A stretch of DNA of 64,000 nucleotides from Parascedosporium putredinis. Its lineage: Eukaryota > Ascomycota > Sordariomycetes > Microascales > Microascaceae. The position numbers and the translations under genes are program-made. A model generated the notes under the pieces. That model saw only the letters and a list, made by a program, of their open reading frames with translations. It was not told the DNA's origin and did not search any database. How positions within the stretch are numbered: the first letter of the stretch is position 1; each line of letters starts with the position of its first letter. Shown one piece after another: positions 26,384 to 38,384 of this stretch. The stretch lies in NCBI GenBank assembly GCA_949357655.1, contig CASHTG010000018.1:1116001-1180000 (forward strand), given 5' to 3'.

Positions 26384-26405
26384 CTTCTCTTCTCTTCTCT
26401 TCTCT
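26384..26405. repeat. (CTTCT)n pentanucleotide repeat
   Basis: About four and a half units of a pyrimidine pentamer inside a wider CT-rich tract (26370-26460). It may be a leader-type pyrimidine tract, but no gene follows it that I can support. Confidence 0.8.
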
Positions 26406-28524
26406 GGTCCTCCCCCTTGCCTTCGTGTCTACTACTAGTACGCTCCCTCCAGCCCTCCAGCGCGTTCCTGATCAAACGAGGGAACACGAGGGAACTTTTT
26501 TCTTTCTTTTTTCTCCTTGATTCCTTCAATGGCATGCCCTAGAGGCTTTCCCCTTCCCCACACACACCCGGCGTGCAGAGGTTCCGCTCCTACCGCTCAA
26601 GAATCCAACAAGTGTCACTCTTCGTTTTCCTCAAGTAAGAACTGGGAAAAGCACTTGAGCATCCGCCACCCCTCTCTATCGACTTGTATCCATGAGTCTT
26701 CCCCGCTAACTGCGAAGACGAGATTGACGGGTGATGAAGTTTGCCTCCTCGGCCCCAAACCTTACTGGCTCATGTTCACCCGCCCTTCGCGGTGAACCGT
26801 GCGTGTAAGGAGATGCGATCAAGCCCGACATGAGAGGCCCGAAGCAAGCCTGGCCAGAAAGGGGTACACGCATGGTATACGTGTCGACGACATGACTGCT
26901 GTCGATCGTTGGTTGCAGAACATAGTAGGATGATGGCTCCGCGGCATGCAACACCCTGACTTCTTGTTACGATTCGCTTTGACAAACTCGCTCAAAAGCC
27001 CTGCAAACTTGGAAGGGATTAGCCTTCCCACCAGACTTTGGACGGATAGCTAGTGCCATCCTCATCAGGCATTGCAGTGCTGCTTGAGGGCCACTACTTG
27101 TAAAATGGCCCTAGCTGTTCCATTACCCACTCTTCCATCCTTGTGCCTGAATGCGGCAGCGAAGAAAGCACGCAGTAACAAGACACCATGGCAGCTTCCC
27201 TCTTTCAAATGAGGGAGAGGGAGGAGCTGGGTGGAAGTAACCTATATAGCTCAGGCGCAGATCTTGGAAGAGTGACACGGCGTCATGAGGGAGAATGGAA
27301 GGGGAGACAGGCATTGTGTGACACCGTCCCCCTCTTTCGAACGTTTCTAGAGCACAGCCAGTCTTTCACGAGCAACAGGAGGGGCCCATCCGGCCAGCCT
27401 TGTTGTCAGAGAAGTGAGGTCGGATGGCAAAGCTTGTCGCCGTCTTGGCGGTGGCGGTCTGAAATTGGCTTTGCGATTGGCAATTCTTTTTTCAATCCTC
27501 CATTATTATTACCCTTTGCCCTTGGGGCCAATTCGAATTCTAGGAGCCTACAGCCCGGGCTTGATTTGTCCGAAAAGTGTTCAAAACTTTTGTGTGCCTC
27601 CCGAATTTTGAACTGGGGGTTGTTTGGCTGGTGATGTTTGTACGTAAGATAAACTCTGGCGACACGACGTTGAAACCCGTGGAGTCTTGCGTCCTGTCAA
27701 GCCGCACTCCCCTGGTAGTGGGATCACTGGAGTCAGCTCAAGACTTGGGGGCAAGGGGGTGGCCAGGCCAGTGGGATGACGCCCGTCGTGCCCCTGAGTG
27801 AGCACCTGATTGCCCCGTCAAGTGGGCGGAAGAATCGCCGTGGTTTCCGGTGTGAGAAAATTCTCGAGAGGAGGGGATCCCACACAACTTCTGGAACGGA
27901 ATAAATCTCCGCGCCTAAATAAATTGGTATGAGGAGCTAGAATGAAGTATTGGCGTATTATTATTTGAATGTTATCCGACTTTCTTATTATTGCCGAGCC
28001 ACATGGCATGGGGGACCGGGCGCGGCTGCTTTGCCTGCTGGTCACATGCACCCTTCAATTAACTGTGAACTGGGCCGTCTCGCCGTGAGTCGCCGTGAGT
28101 GGTCGATTGTCACCGTCACACCACGAACCGCGACAAAGGAGAGTGAGAGACACTGGTCCTTTCATGACACAAAGGCCGCGTTTCTTGAACTCCTAGCCTC
28201 TCACTTCCGCCTCTTCTGTCTGCCCGCCCGCTCTCTTACCCATGCACTTTACTTGGATGGCACACCATTCGCCTGTACAATTCTAGTCTACGGTGTGACG
28301 AACTCACGGTGTGGGCGGCGGAGTTAAAAAGGAAGCCGAGGAGTTGAGACGAGTGAACTGGCCCCGTCAACGACGTCTTAGTCAGGCCAAGGCAAAACGT
28401 TGGCGGAGGACGAACCTTGTGCTTGGGCAGAGGGAGGCGCGGGACCAAGAGCGCTGGATAAAGGCGGGATATATTGGGACAGGGAAAGACAGACAGGGGG
28501 AGGGTCAGCAGATAGTCTCCTCCG

Positions 28525-29236
28525 ATGGCGGGTGCCAGGTTCCCCAGATTCTTTGACCTGCCTCGGGAGATCCGAGACCAGGTACTCTGGTTCCTCGTAA
28601 CGACGGACCAATCGCTGCACCTAGCCTCCTCCGCCTCTCAACCGCCGCTGAACCTGCTCCTCGCCCATCCCTTCCTCCACGAATCCGTCTGCCGGCTCTT
28701 CTTCACCACCAACAAGTTTACATCCTCCGGGGTCCCTGAGCTCCTAGACGTGCCGGCGAAGACGCTGCGCCGCATCCGCCAGCTCCGCGTCGCCGCCGTG
28801 CTCAGACAACGCCCGCTGGAAACCCTCGTGGCATCTCTCTCCGACGCCGTGCTCAACGGCGGCCTCCGCGTTCTCGAACTTCATATACCTCCCCGTCCGT
28901 ATCCGGCTCTGCTACGAGAGCTCCCGGCGGCGGACGGCTGCTGGGGTAGCGAACGCTTTCGAGCACGATCCCCAACTCCCCGAGGGCATGTGCAGGAGCC
29001 TGGTGCACCTCCTCAAGGATCCCTACCTGGAGAGCGCGCGGCTTTGGATCGATTTCAACCACCGCGCGGCGTGGTGCCGCTTTCACCCCGGCGCTCGGTG
29101 CCCTCATACGTTGAGGGATGACCGAGAGCTTCCGGGACTTCGCGGCGGGGTCGTCCCTGGGCCGATCGAAGTCGATTTGGGGCTGCTGGCGGAGAGGTAC
29201 GGGGATAATGAAAGGTTGAAAATGATGGTTGTGTGA
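28525..29236 (+). CDS. F-box/2EXR-like hypothetical protein, two frameshifts
   Basis: About 237 residues after correction. The N-terminus FPRFFDLPREIRDQVLWFLV has the look of a fungal F-box or 2EXR motif (hydrophobic-LPxEIRxxVL), which would suggest an adaptor role, but that is inference from one motif. A Leu/Arg-rich middle follows (VPAKTLRRIRQLRVAAVLRQ). The frame breaks near 28891-28894 (CCCC) and 28923-28925 (CCC); adding one C at each joins it to a coherent C-terminal part (VANAFEHDPQLPEG, then SLVHLLKDPYLESARLWIDF) ending MMVV at 29236. The corrected length is exactly 238 codons with stop. The segment between the two breaks and the stretch after FHPGAR are less certain. There is no intron. 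An alternative is a simple uncharacterised lineage-specific protein. Confidence 0.6.
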
Positions 29237-30993
29237 TGGCTTTTCTTTTTTTTTCTTTTTACGGGAGAGCTAGGTCCAGATGAGCAACGCTGCAGACGTG
29301 TGAAGTATCAATTGGGAAAAGACTCTGCTAAGCAAGCAGACGATATGCCCCGGACGCGGACGTCTCCATAGCTTCGCCCCTCGGGCTCACCCCTCGAGTC
29401 GCTTATTCTCTTTTTGTTTTACCCTCTTATTACCGTGTGAAGGGAGATACGCCGAAAACTGAAAACAAAGAAGGAAGACGGTGAATGCCCGTGCTAGTGA
29501 CCGCCGCTGTTGCCTCGGCACTTTTTTCTTTTCCGCGTTTTGACGTCAAAGGATATGCCCCCTTTCCTTCTTCTCTTCATCTGTAGCACACATCCTCGGC
29601 TCCTCAACTCTACTGCGGTTCGTGCATAAACGCCCTCATAGACCAGCACGCAGAGAGAACATTAAAGGAAGTAACACAAAACCGGCATGGCTCTTGCCCG
29701 AAGAAGCGTCAAGAACACGGTCAGCAAGGTACGGGAGGGGGAACACGACCAAGCCGATGCGGGCGCAGAAGAAAAGCCCCTTTCAGCATTTTCTCCCTCT
29801 TCTCTCGGGGACATCACGCTTCTCTTTTGATTATTTACTGTATTTCATCCGTGACTACTCTCTCAAACTCAGATAGCGGTGTTCGTCCCTTGGGGGCTCT
29901 AGTATAAGGAAGTGTTTCAGCATTCCCATCTCCCGAAATTCCCTCATCATAGCCCGTAAATTGGTTAGAAGAACAAGTAAAAATAGAAGATGAAGAAAAC
30001 GGGTATAAGAGTTGAAAGAAGGAGGATATCCTTGGATCCCATGCCGAGGTTCACACGCTCTGTGCTAATGAACGGCGAGGGGCCCGTCCGTTTACCCGCT
30101 GTCTTACTTCGCGGGTGTCACCGGAACTCGAATTTCCTTTTGGAAATTTTGCACTTGCGGTCCCGGAGTCCCGGCGCTGCCCGCGGAGTCAGGCACGAGG
30201 CTTAGGCGGCACGGATCACACGGGCCAATATCCCAATTCCCCGTGGTGAGCTGTGTTTGAGTCAAAATAAAACAAGGGCCAAACTGAAGAAAGCGAGCCA
30301 TCACCAAATAGCTGTCTGTTGGCGTCACGTCACATCAAGTTTGGGCAGTCAACCCTCACTTCACACGTTCTTCATTGCCCTTTTGTTCGACCTCGGTGGT
30401 GAATTGCGGAAACTTTGTTTTAGCAGACTCCCGTCTATCATGTCATACTACCACTCCTGGTTCTGTCTATAGGCCTAAACTTCCTCAAGGTTCCAAAGAG
30501 AAAGGGAAGGTGAATATGAAAAAGGGAATGTTTCCCAAACCACCCACCTGGCCAGCCGGGCCCAAACAAGAGCCCGGCCTCCATCGTGTCCTAGACAGTC
30601 CGCCTTGCTTTGTAGCAGGTGGAAAAATGCAACCGCCATGTCCCATTCTTTTTTGATGTAAAGAACATTTGCAAACCAGAAACGAGGAAGAAAAAAAGCA
30701 AACGTGTTAAAAGAGGGGAAGCTTTTGGTATTGCCGTCCAAGATCCCGGTTCATTACCGCCCTAGTCATCGCGACCCAAATTCAATCTTGCACACGCGTG
30801 GCTGCGTTTTAACGTCAAATGATAAAAAAAAAACACTAGACAACTTTTTCGAGCCTTCGCCGGGCTTGGAATCTGCCTTCGACGATGCGGTCTCGTAGCT
30901 CTCTCTCTCACTCTCTCTCCCCACACACACACGCATACATGTGCCGCCTCCTGTTATCCCATCCCCTATGCCAACGTCTGTTTGTTGCGTTGC
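29237..30993. other. Intergenic stretch between the F-box-like gene and SSB1
   Basis: This lies downstream of two genes that converge on it, so it should hold both 3' UTRs. It is T-rich just after 29240 and has a CT/CA-rich patch at 30895-30940 just past the SSB1 stop. I see no coding evidence. Confidence 0.6.
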
Positions 30994-33379
30994 TTATCGG
31001 CTGGACATAGCCTTGGTCACAAGGCGCTTGAGGGCAAGCTCCTGCTTCCTGAGGTCCTCGGAAGAGGTCTCCTTGAGCTCGAGGGCGGCCATAGCATCGC
31101 TGATGGAGGCCTCGATCTTGTCCTTCTGGCCACGCTTGAGCTTGAGGGACAGAGAGGGGTCGGAGACAAGCTCCTCAACGTGGTTGATGTAGTTCTCGAG
31201 GTGCTGCTTGGCCTCGAACCTCTTGCTAAAGGCCTCATCGTTGGTCTTGAACTTCTCGGCATCTAGACATAATCATGTTAGAACAAGGCTCCTTCGGTAC
31301 ATTGTGCACAAAGACTTCATAGACCATCGTGTCTCATTCAAATCGAGGTTGACAAGGGCGGAGAAGGCAAGCGCAAAGGGAAGGAAGAGAAAGGGCTTAC
31401 CGTTGATCATGGACTCAATCTCAGTGGAAGAGAGCTTGCCAACAGAGTTGCTGATGGTGATGTTGGCGCTGCGGCCAGAGGTCTTCTCGGTAGCGGTGAC
31501 CTTGAGGATACCGTTGACATCGACCTCGAAGACAACCTCGAGGACGGGCTCACCGGCCTTCATGGGAGGAATGGGAGCAAGAGTGAACTCGCCGAGAGAA
31601 GTGTTGTCATCGCAGTTGACACGCTCACCCTGGAAGACGGGGAACTGGACAGTCTGCTGCATATCGGCAACGGTAGTGAAGGTTCGCTTCTTGATAGTGG
31701 GGACAGTCTGGCCACGGGGACGACGGGGGCGAAGATGTTGCCCTCCATGGCAACACCGAGAGAGAGGGGAACGACATCGAGGAGGAGGAGGTCGGCGGTC
31801 TCGGCCGAGGTGGCCTTGCCGGAAAGGATACCGGCCTGGACGGCGGCACCGTAGGCAACGGCCTCATCGGGGTTGATGCTCTTCTCGAGCTTCTTGCCAC
31901 CGAAGAAGTCGGAAAGGAGCTTCTGGATACGGGGGATACGGGTGGAACCACCAACGAGGACGATCTCGTCAACCTCGCCCTTCTCGATGGCGGCGTCCTT
32001 GAGGACGGTGGCAACGGGCTCAAGGGTGCCGTTGAAGGCCTTGGCGTTAAGGTCCTCGAAACGGGCACGGGTGATCTGCATGGCGAAGTCCTCGCCGTCG
32101 AAGAGAGAGTCAATCTCAATGGTGGCCTGGGCACCGCTGGACAGGGTCCTCTTGGCACGCTCGCAAGCCGTCCTCAGACGACGGAGGGCACGGGGATCGC
32201 TGCTGAGATCCTTCTTGGTCTTGCGGGAGAACTCCTTCTTGCAGTGCTCGAGGAGGTTGGTATCGAAATCCTGACCACCAAGATGGGTGTCACCAGAGGT
32301 AGCCTTGACGGTGAAGACACCGCCCTGGATGTTCAGGAGAGAGACATCGAAAGTACCACCACCAAGATCGTAGATGAGAACATTTCGCTCCTTGGCGGTC
32401 TTACCAGAGCCGAGACCGTAGGCAATGGCGGCGGCGGTAGGCTCGTTGATGATACGGAGGACGTTGAGTCCGGAAATGGCACCGGCGTCCTTGGTAGACT
32501 GACGCTGGTTGTCATTGAAGTAGGCAGGGACGGTAATGACAGCCTTCTCAACCTTCTTGCCAAGCTTGGCCTCGGCAATCTCCTTCATCTACGTGCAGGG
32601 AATGTGGCGTTAGCAAGTGGACGGCGGAGCGCTACTGAAAGAAACGAAGAAAAACTTTTTCTATCCCGGGTGGCGGAAAGGAAAAGAAGGGAAAAAAATT
32701 TGCTGGCAAGTCCAGAAGCGGAGCCAGATTGGAAGGGCAAAACGTGGGAAGAAAAAAACCAAGAGGAAATCACATACCTTGACGAGGACCATAGCGGAGA
32801 TCTCCTGGGCGGAGAAAGACTTGGTCTCACCGAGGTACTCGACCTCAACCTTGGGGTTACCGCCATCGTCAATGACCTTGAAAGGCCAGCTCTCCATGTC
32901 CTTCTTGACGGTGGGGTCATCGAAGCGGCGACCGATAAGACGCCTGTGGGCACGGGATGGTTAGTTCTCTCCATGTTCTACAACAAGTGTCTGCAAATGC
33001 TCTGCTGGGACTGGCTTACTTGACATCGAAGACAGTGTTGCGAGGGTTCATCGCAGCCTGGTTCTTGGCGGCCTCACCGATCAATCGCTCCTTCTCGTTG
33101 AAAGAGACGAAAGAGGGGGTGGTGAAGTTACCCTGCTCGTTGGCAATGATCTCGACATTGTTACCCTCGTAGGTGGCAACGCAAGAGTAGGTGGTGCCTG
33201 TTGAAGAGGACAAGAGAGGACCGTCAGTCAAAGGTTCGAGATAAAGGCAAAGGCGGTGGGGAGGCCGGAGAAAAAGGCGGAGAGGCTGTCCTGGGCTTCA
33301 TGCTGAGCACTACCAGGACGGCGGGGTTTATCTTACCCAAATCAATGCCAATGGCACCGTCATAAACTTCGTCCGCCAT
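30994..33379 (-). CDS. SSB1: Ribosome-associated Hsp70 of the SSB class
   Basis: Cytosolic Hsp70 ATPase that binds nascent chains at the ribosome with the RAC co-chaperones. Five exons: 33379-33337, 33197-33020, 32943-32778, 32588-31401, 31262-30994, all with GT/AG borders and phases that fit. The corrected product is 614 residues, the usual SSB length. All three Hsp70 signatures are visible: IGIDLGTTYSCVATYEG across the first intron, IYDLGGGTFDVSLLN, and IVLVGGSTRIPRIQKLL. The SSB class, rather than SSA or BiP, is shown by MADEVYDGAIGIDLG at the start, no signal peptide, no EEVD or HDEL end (it ends KAMSSR), and KFKTNDEAFSKRFEA in the lid region. One base is missing in the GGGG run at 31716-31719 (plus strand): without it APVVPRGQTV reads APVVPVARLS. 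Introns in the 5' part of the gene are common for fungal Hsp70 genes. Confidence 0.95.
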
Positions 33380-34504
33380 TGTGATAGATGAGGATCTCCT
33401 GGGAAGGGGTGATTGAAGGAAAAGTGATGGAGGAAACGGGAGGAGAAGTGAGGTGAGGAGGAAATGGAGGACTGGCGGGTTTGGATTTGTTGTTGAGGGT
33501 TAAGGCCAGGGTCGGGACCTTATGAACTCTGTTGCAAAGAAATATTTTTTTCTTCCCCAATTTTTTTTTTTGCCAGAGGGGCGGGGCCCCAGTTGAGAGA
33601 ACTGCCCGCCAAGACGCTAGACCTAATCAGGCCATGCCAGGGCTTCTGCTGCCTTATTTTCTCGGCACCATTCGCTCTTGCAAAGCCCTTGGCTTAGGTA
33701 ATCCACGCCTGCCCTCGCTGGCTGACCTGCACCACCACCGCGCCACCGCCCCAGGGCAAGCCACTCAAGCCACTCGAGCCACTCTGTCAAGCTAACAAAG
33801 GGACCCTCCAGAGGAGCCAGAGGAGGATGCACTAATAATACAAGCAAGTATTATTGTAATACCTCGTACGAAGGCGTCTATCATTAGAACACACTTGCCA
33901 AGCACAAACAACAGCGAATGTCTACCTGCTTGGGGCCCTGGTCAAACCTCATTCAACGTCGCACCAAGCAGCTCTTGGCCGCAACAAAAGGTGTAGGGAA
34001 CCACGGATCCTCAAGACCCACGTAGCTTGTCCCCAGTAGGATCGGTAATTGCTTGCCACCGCCAACATCAATCTTTTTCACCAAGCTTTGTCTAGAGAAA
34101 TATTATAGATGGCGTCCGAGGCAATTGCTTGTCGGGGTTTTTGCAGACATTGGCATCAAACCGGGGAGCATCGTGATCGTAGTTTCCCTAATGTCCTTAT
34201 CCACTAGCTCCTTGGTGATGGCGGGAGCAAGGCAATGAAGGATCAGTCCGTTCCTTTCTCGGTCCACAGGGGCCGGTAGTCGCCGTAGGAGCAGCACTGC
34301 CCAGTGTGAATGGTCCACCTCCATAGGCATCAATGATCAACCTCTCACATGTCCTCGTGTACTCTCTATAGGCGGAATCTATCCTTCATGAAATCTAGTA
34401 TTCTTTCCCCTTGAGCTTGAACATTAATTTTTTCTCGTTTCCCCTTCCCTTTCAGATACCCTCTAATTGCCTTTTACCCTCGAAACCCTTGGGCTTCGTG
34501 AGCC
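33380..34504. promoter_or_regulatory. Divergent intergenic region between SSB1 and the DUF726 gene
   Basis: 1.1 kb shared by two head-to-head genes. On the SSB1 side the minus strand is CT-rich from 33380 to about 33460 with the start context cacaATGGCG. A T/A-rich stretch (33540-33575) and three degenerate gccactc units (33759-33784) follow. On the other side there is a CT-rich leader (34400-34470) before the ATG at 34505. No clear TATA box or perfect heat-shock element was found by eye. Confidence 0.45.
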
Positions 34505-37037
34505 ATGCCGCCTTCAGCCACAGAGCCGCGCCAGCTGGTGGTGGTGCTCAACCCCGCCCGCCGTAAGGCGCTTTACCAGCTCAGCGGGGATATCATCACT
34601 CAGATGCGAGCCCAACTAGAGCTCAAAGACGGGGATGACGACGAATTGGACGAGGAAGAGACGGACGGATGGTCCGATGACGATACCTTGTACGACGGCG
34701 AGCCCGGCTCACAATCCAACCGAGGACCTCCCCGCCAGGCCAACCCGAACCCGTTTCCCAGCAGAAAGCTCATCGCCTTGCGGGCGGAAGCGGTAGCGTT
34801 CTTGAACCGCTGGGCTAACGATTTCATGAGGAATCTTAAGGAGATTGTATTGGAAAGAGAGGATCCCAAGATCCTCGACGAACGCAAGAAGCGTCTCCAG
34901 CGCCTCCAAAACGAACCAGAGCCTTCTTTCCAAGGTGATGACCTGATTGCTTTTGACGGCGAGAGCGATACCGCCTCTGGGAGGCGTTCCGGCATCGCGA
35001 CGCTTGAATCCATGTACAAGCCCCTGCCGACTCGGCTCGAGACGATCTCGGTCCATGACCGGAGGGAGATGTTGAGCTGCGTGCTACTGCTGCTTCTCTC
35101 TAAGGGAGCATATTCGGCACACGCGCGGGTCTTTATGCTCTACCTGACGTCCTCGCTAAAACTCCCCTTTCCGTGCTGTTGGACGAAGAAACCGAGATTG
35201 CAAAGTCTCTCGTCGCCGCCTCCGCCCAAGCGGAGCAGACGCCCCACATGTCGGCCGAGGCCGAGGCCGAGAAGAGGAGGCAAGAGGGCCAGGCGGGTCG
35301 ATTCTGGAAAGTTGGGCTGGCCTCCGTTGCCGGTGCTGCCGTCATAGGAATCACCGGAGGCCTCGCCGCACCCGTGGTCGCGGGGGCGATTGGCGGTCTG
35401 ATGGGGAGCGTGGGGCTGGGAGGGGTCGCCAGCTTTTGGGCATCTTTTGGATGAACGGCGCTCTCGTGGGGACGCTCTTTGGGGCTTTTGGTGCCAAGAT
35501 GACGGTACGCGGCACAATACACTGCTCTTGTTTTTTTTTTTTTTTTTTTGGGAGAGTATGTATAACTAACGTGTGTATGATGTAGGGAGAGATGATGGAC
35601 AACTACGCAAAAGAAGTGGAGGATTTCCGCTTCATCCCTCTCTACGAAACAAGCCGCACGAGGCGCGAGAGAGACAATCAGTCGCGCCGACTCCGCGTAA
35701 CCATTGGCATCAACGGCTGGCTGACCGATAAAGACGACATCACCAAGCCCTGGAGCGGGCTCGGGGACGATAGCGAGGTTTTTGCGCTCCGCTACGAGAT
35801 GGACAAGCTCCTCACCCTGGGCAAGAGTCTCGAGAACATGGTATCCAGCTACGCGTGGAAGACGGTCAAGATGGAGATCCTGCGCCGCACCGTGCTCGCC
35901 TCCCTCTGGGCCGCCCTGTGGCCCGCCTACGTCCTCAGCGTCGCGGCCAAGATTGACAACCCCTTCAACCTCGCTCTCAACCGCTCCGAAAAGGCCGGCC
36001 TCGTCCTCGCCGACGCCCTCATCAATAGGGTCCAGGGCGAGCGGCCCGTCACCCTCGTCGGGTACTCCCTCGGCTCCCGCGCCATCTACACCTGCCTACG
36101 CACCCTGGCGGAGCGCAGAGCCTTTGGCCTCGTCGACACCGTCGTCCTCATCGGCGCGCCCGCCCCTGCGACGTCGCCCGGTGGCAGAAGCTGCGCAGCG
36201 TCGTCGCCGGCGGAATCTTCAACGTGTACACGTCCAACGACTACATCCTCGGCTTCCTGTACCGCGCCCACAGCCTCCAGCTCGGCGTCGCCGGCCTCCA
36301 GCCCATACAAAATATCAAGGGGGTCCGCAACGTCGACCTGAGCGGCGAGGTGAGCGGCCACCTACGCTACCCGGACCTCGTCAGCCAGATCCTGGTGCGG
36401 TGCGGGTTCCCCACATCTCTGGCGGGGACGGGCCTATCGAGCCTGAGCAGGATATCAACGCCGCGGCCGAGGCCCGCGTGTCTTCCTCTTCCGGGCCAAC
36501 CGCGAACGGTGTCGGGCTCCTCGTTGACTTTGAAGAGGCTTCCGAACCGGGGCCTCCTCGTCTATACCCCAGGCTAGTCAGTCAACTCGCCCCGCTGCAC
36601 CACCTGTACACGCATCGGACGGCCCCAATCCTCCGCTACCAACTAGGCCCAACCCAAGGCCCGCAGTCCGCGCGCCCAGCCGACCAATCTCTAACGACGC
36701 CGACTTTGACCCACTCTCCGGAGCCCCAGTTCAAAGGTTGGGCGACCGCCTTCCCATACGCGAGTCTCGGGCGCCGCAGCGGCAAGTTTCTATGTCGAAC
36801 CCGGCTCGCACCCACTCTCCCACCCCAGAATCCCCGCCATTGAGAGTTATTGAGCCCCGGAACGAGTCAGGGCCACCGAACCCTCCCGCATCGGCACCCG
36901 TAGCGGGGACTACTTCGAGGCCTGAGCTTCCGCGGAACCCTCTGAGTGACAGCTACCTTAGTACGCTGGAAACCTACGATGACATGTCGGATGGAGATGG
37001 CGGCGGCATTACAATGGTAAGCTACGACTCTAGCTAG
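34505..37037 (+). CDS. DUF726 alpha/beta hydrolase, Mil1/TMCO4-like
   Basis: Member of the DUF726 family (yeast Mil1/YFL034W, animal TMCO4): putative lipases with a hydrophobic insertion; yeast Mil1 binds an AP-1 variant. Exon 1 is 34505-35504, intron 35505-35585 (with a 19-T run), exon 2 35586-37037; the corrected product is 818 residues. An acidic N-terminal region (DDDELDEEETDGWSDDD) is followed by the family segment MLSCVLLLLLSKGAYSAHAR. Two long Gly/Ala-rich hydrophobic segments lie before the intron (SVAGAAVIGITGGLAAPVV and the stretch up to GTLFGAFGAKM). The hydrolase core is INGWLTD...DSEVFALRYE with the nucleophile elbow GYSLGS at about 493-498, then a Pro/Ser-rich tail. Five one-base losses break the frame: C4 at 35164, T4 at 35434, C4 at 36163, C4 at 36409 and C4 at 36567. 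Corrected phases agree exactly on both sides of the intron. Confidence 0.9.
35531..35549 (+). repeat. Poly-T run inside the DUF726 gene intron
   Basis: Nineteen consecutive T within the 81-nt intron, starting 26 nt after the donor. It may serve as part of an extended polypyrimidine tract. Its true length is doubtful given the homopolymer problems nearby. Confidence 0.8.
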
Positions 37038-37365
37038 CGGCCGTAGAACTCGGTTGGAATGGCCATGGGGAAGGGAAAAGGAAGAAGGCGCAAATGGGTA
37101 GCTGTAGCATGTATTTCTAAATATACGTAATATGCGCCAACATACTCCTGACGCCGGTTGAGGGATATATAAAGCAGATCCACTCTAGGGATACTTTCCA
37201 ACACTTCTCGTGCGTGGAATCCCCGCGTCCTTGATATCCTAACTCCTTCAGCAAACGTCCTTTGAAGAAGTGAAAGAAAAGAAAATGAAAGAAGGCAGAA
37301 AATAGCTTGAGGCGATATACAACTCAAAAGAAGATCTGGACGGCCCTGGTATCCAAGTAACCTAC
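37038..37365. other. Short convergent spacer
   Basis: 328 bases between the stop codons of two converging genes (the hydrolase and the TDG-type glycosylase). It contains a purine-rich patch (37265-37305) and no frame of note. Both 3' ends must be processed here, possibly overlapping. Confidence 0.6.
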
Positions 37366-38384
37366 TCATCCCCTTCTTCCTCCCGCTTCACGAGACCCTC
37401 CTCTCCACACTCCTCTCCCTCCCCCACTCCGGCCCGGGTCCCCGCCATTCTCGGCCTTCACTTCAACTAACCTCGCAGCCCGCCTCTCCTCGACCCAAGC
37501 ACCAAGTTCCCTCCAAATCCTCTCCTTTTCCGCCGTCGACAGCGTAGCAGCCAACCCGCTCGTGCTCGACGCAACAAAGACCCTCGCCCCCGCCATCCTT
37601 CGTCCCCGTCCCCGTCCCCGGGCACAGAGGCAAAGATTTCGCTCTCGTCCTGCCAACCGTACTTGAACTCCTTCTTGGCGAGCGCGCGGCCGTGCCTGAC
37701 GCGCCAGACGCTCTCCCAGATGCTCTTGCCGACGAAGCACACGGCCTCGGGGCGCCACGCCCGCGCCTTGGCCTCGAGCACGGCGACGCCCTCGTCCATC
37801 TCGCCCTTGCTCAGCTCGGCCCCGTTGCGGCTCGGGCGGGCCACGATGTTGGTCAGCCCCACGTGGAAGAGCCGCGGCATGTCCTGGTCCTCTTCGGGCC
37901 GGCACAGCCGCGTCGTCACGCCGCTGCTGTGCATCAACTTCCAAAACAGGTTCGAGGGATGCGCGTACGCGTGGCCCGACTGCGCCGTGCGCACGCCCGG
38001 GTTTAGCCCCACCATCATCACCAGCAGGTCCGGGCCCAGGGCGTCCGTCAGGCCCTTGAGATGCGCGTAGACCGAGGGTGGCGCGTACCCTGACGACCGG
38101 CCCCGCGCGGCCCCGCGCTTCTTGGTCGGAGAGGGCGATGACCCCGCCGAAGCGTCGGAGCTGATGCCTCTCCTCTTCAAGCTTGAGTAGGAGACGGCGT
38201 CGGCGTCGGTCGCGCCGGCGGGGGCGAGTAGGGCTTGGGGGCTACCCGAGGTATCGTGGTGGCGCGGGCTTCGACGGAGGGAGCTGGGGGAGGAGGCCGT
38301 GTCAAAGGCAAAGGCCTGGAGGTTAAGGCGACCGGCAAAGGTGGCCGGCTTGGTCTCGGCGTTGCCTTCGGCTGAGGAGGCCAT
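37366..38384 (-). CDS. Mismatch-specific uracil/thymine DNA glycosylase (TDG/Mug family)
   Basis: Monofunctional base-excision enzyme that removes U or T mispaired with G (fission yeast Thp1, human TDG, bacterial Mug). Single exon; start chosen at 38384 (MASSAEGNAETKP), since the extra 22 codons available upstream look like untranslated leader. A disordered Ser/Lys-rich N-terminus of about 100 residues precedes the fold. Motif 1, GLNPG at 126-130, carries the catalytic Asn (N128). SGHAYAHPSNLFWKLMHSSG and FHVGLTNIVARPSR are typical of the family. Motif 2 is RVFVASSTSGLAA, reached only after restoring one base within the C/G runs at about 37598-37622. With that, 339 residues result. The extreme C-terminus is uncertain: a further slip in the G-rich stretch near 37395-37435 would instead give a tail ending REEEGDE with its stop at 37362. 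Confidence 0.9.

Larger units (their letters stand above)
22488..28524. other. Intergenic stretch, no supportable gene
   Basis: Six kilobases with only overlapping chance frames. It contains the 3' end of the small gene (AT-rich, poly-T run 22771-22784), a GAA/AAG-rich patch near 23940-23970, a degenerate GGATCCAT/CCAT array (25986-26035) and a CTTCT array (26384-26405). A 148-codon frame at 27188-27634 has a good ATG context (accATGg) but no recognisable motif, so I do not call it. Confidence 0.6.

Noticed and set aside
27188..27634. 148-codon plus-strand frame with a good ATG context
   Set aside because: No recognisable motif, uneven composition and overlapping frames; such lengths occur by chance at this GC content.
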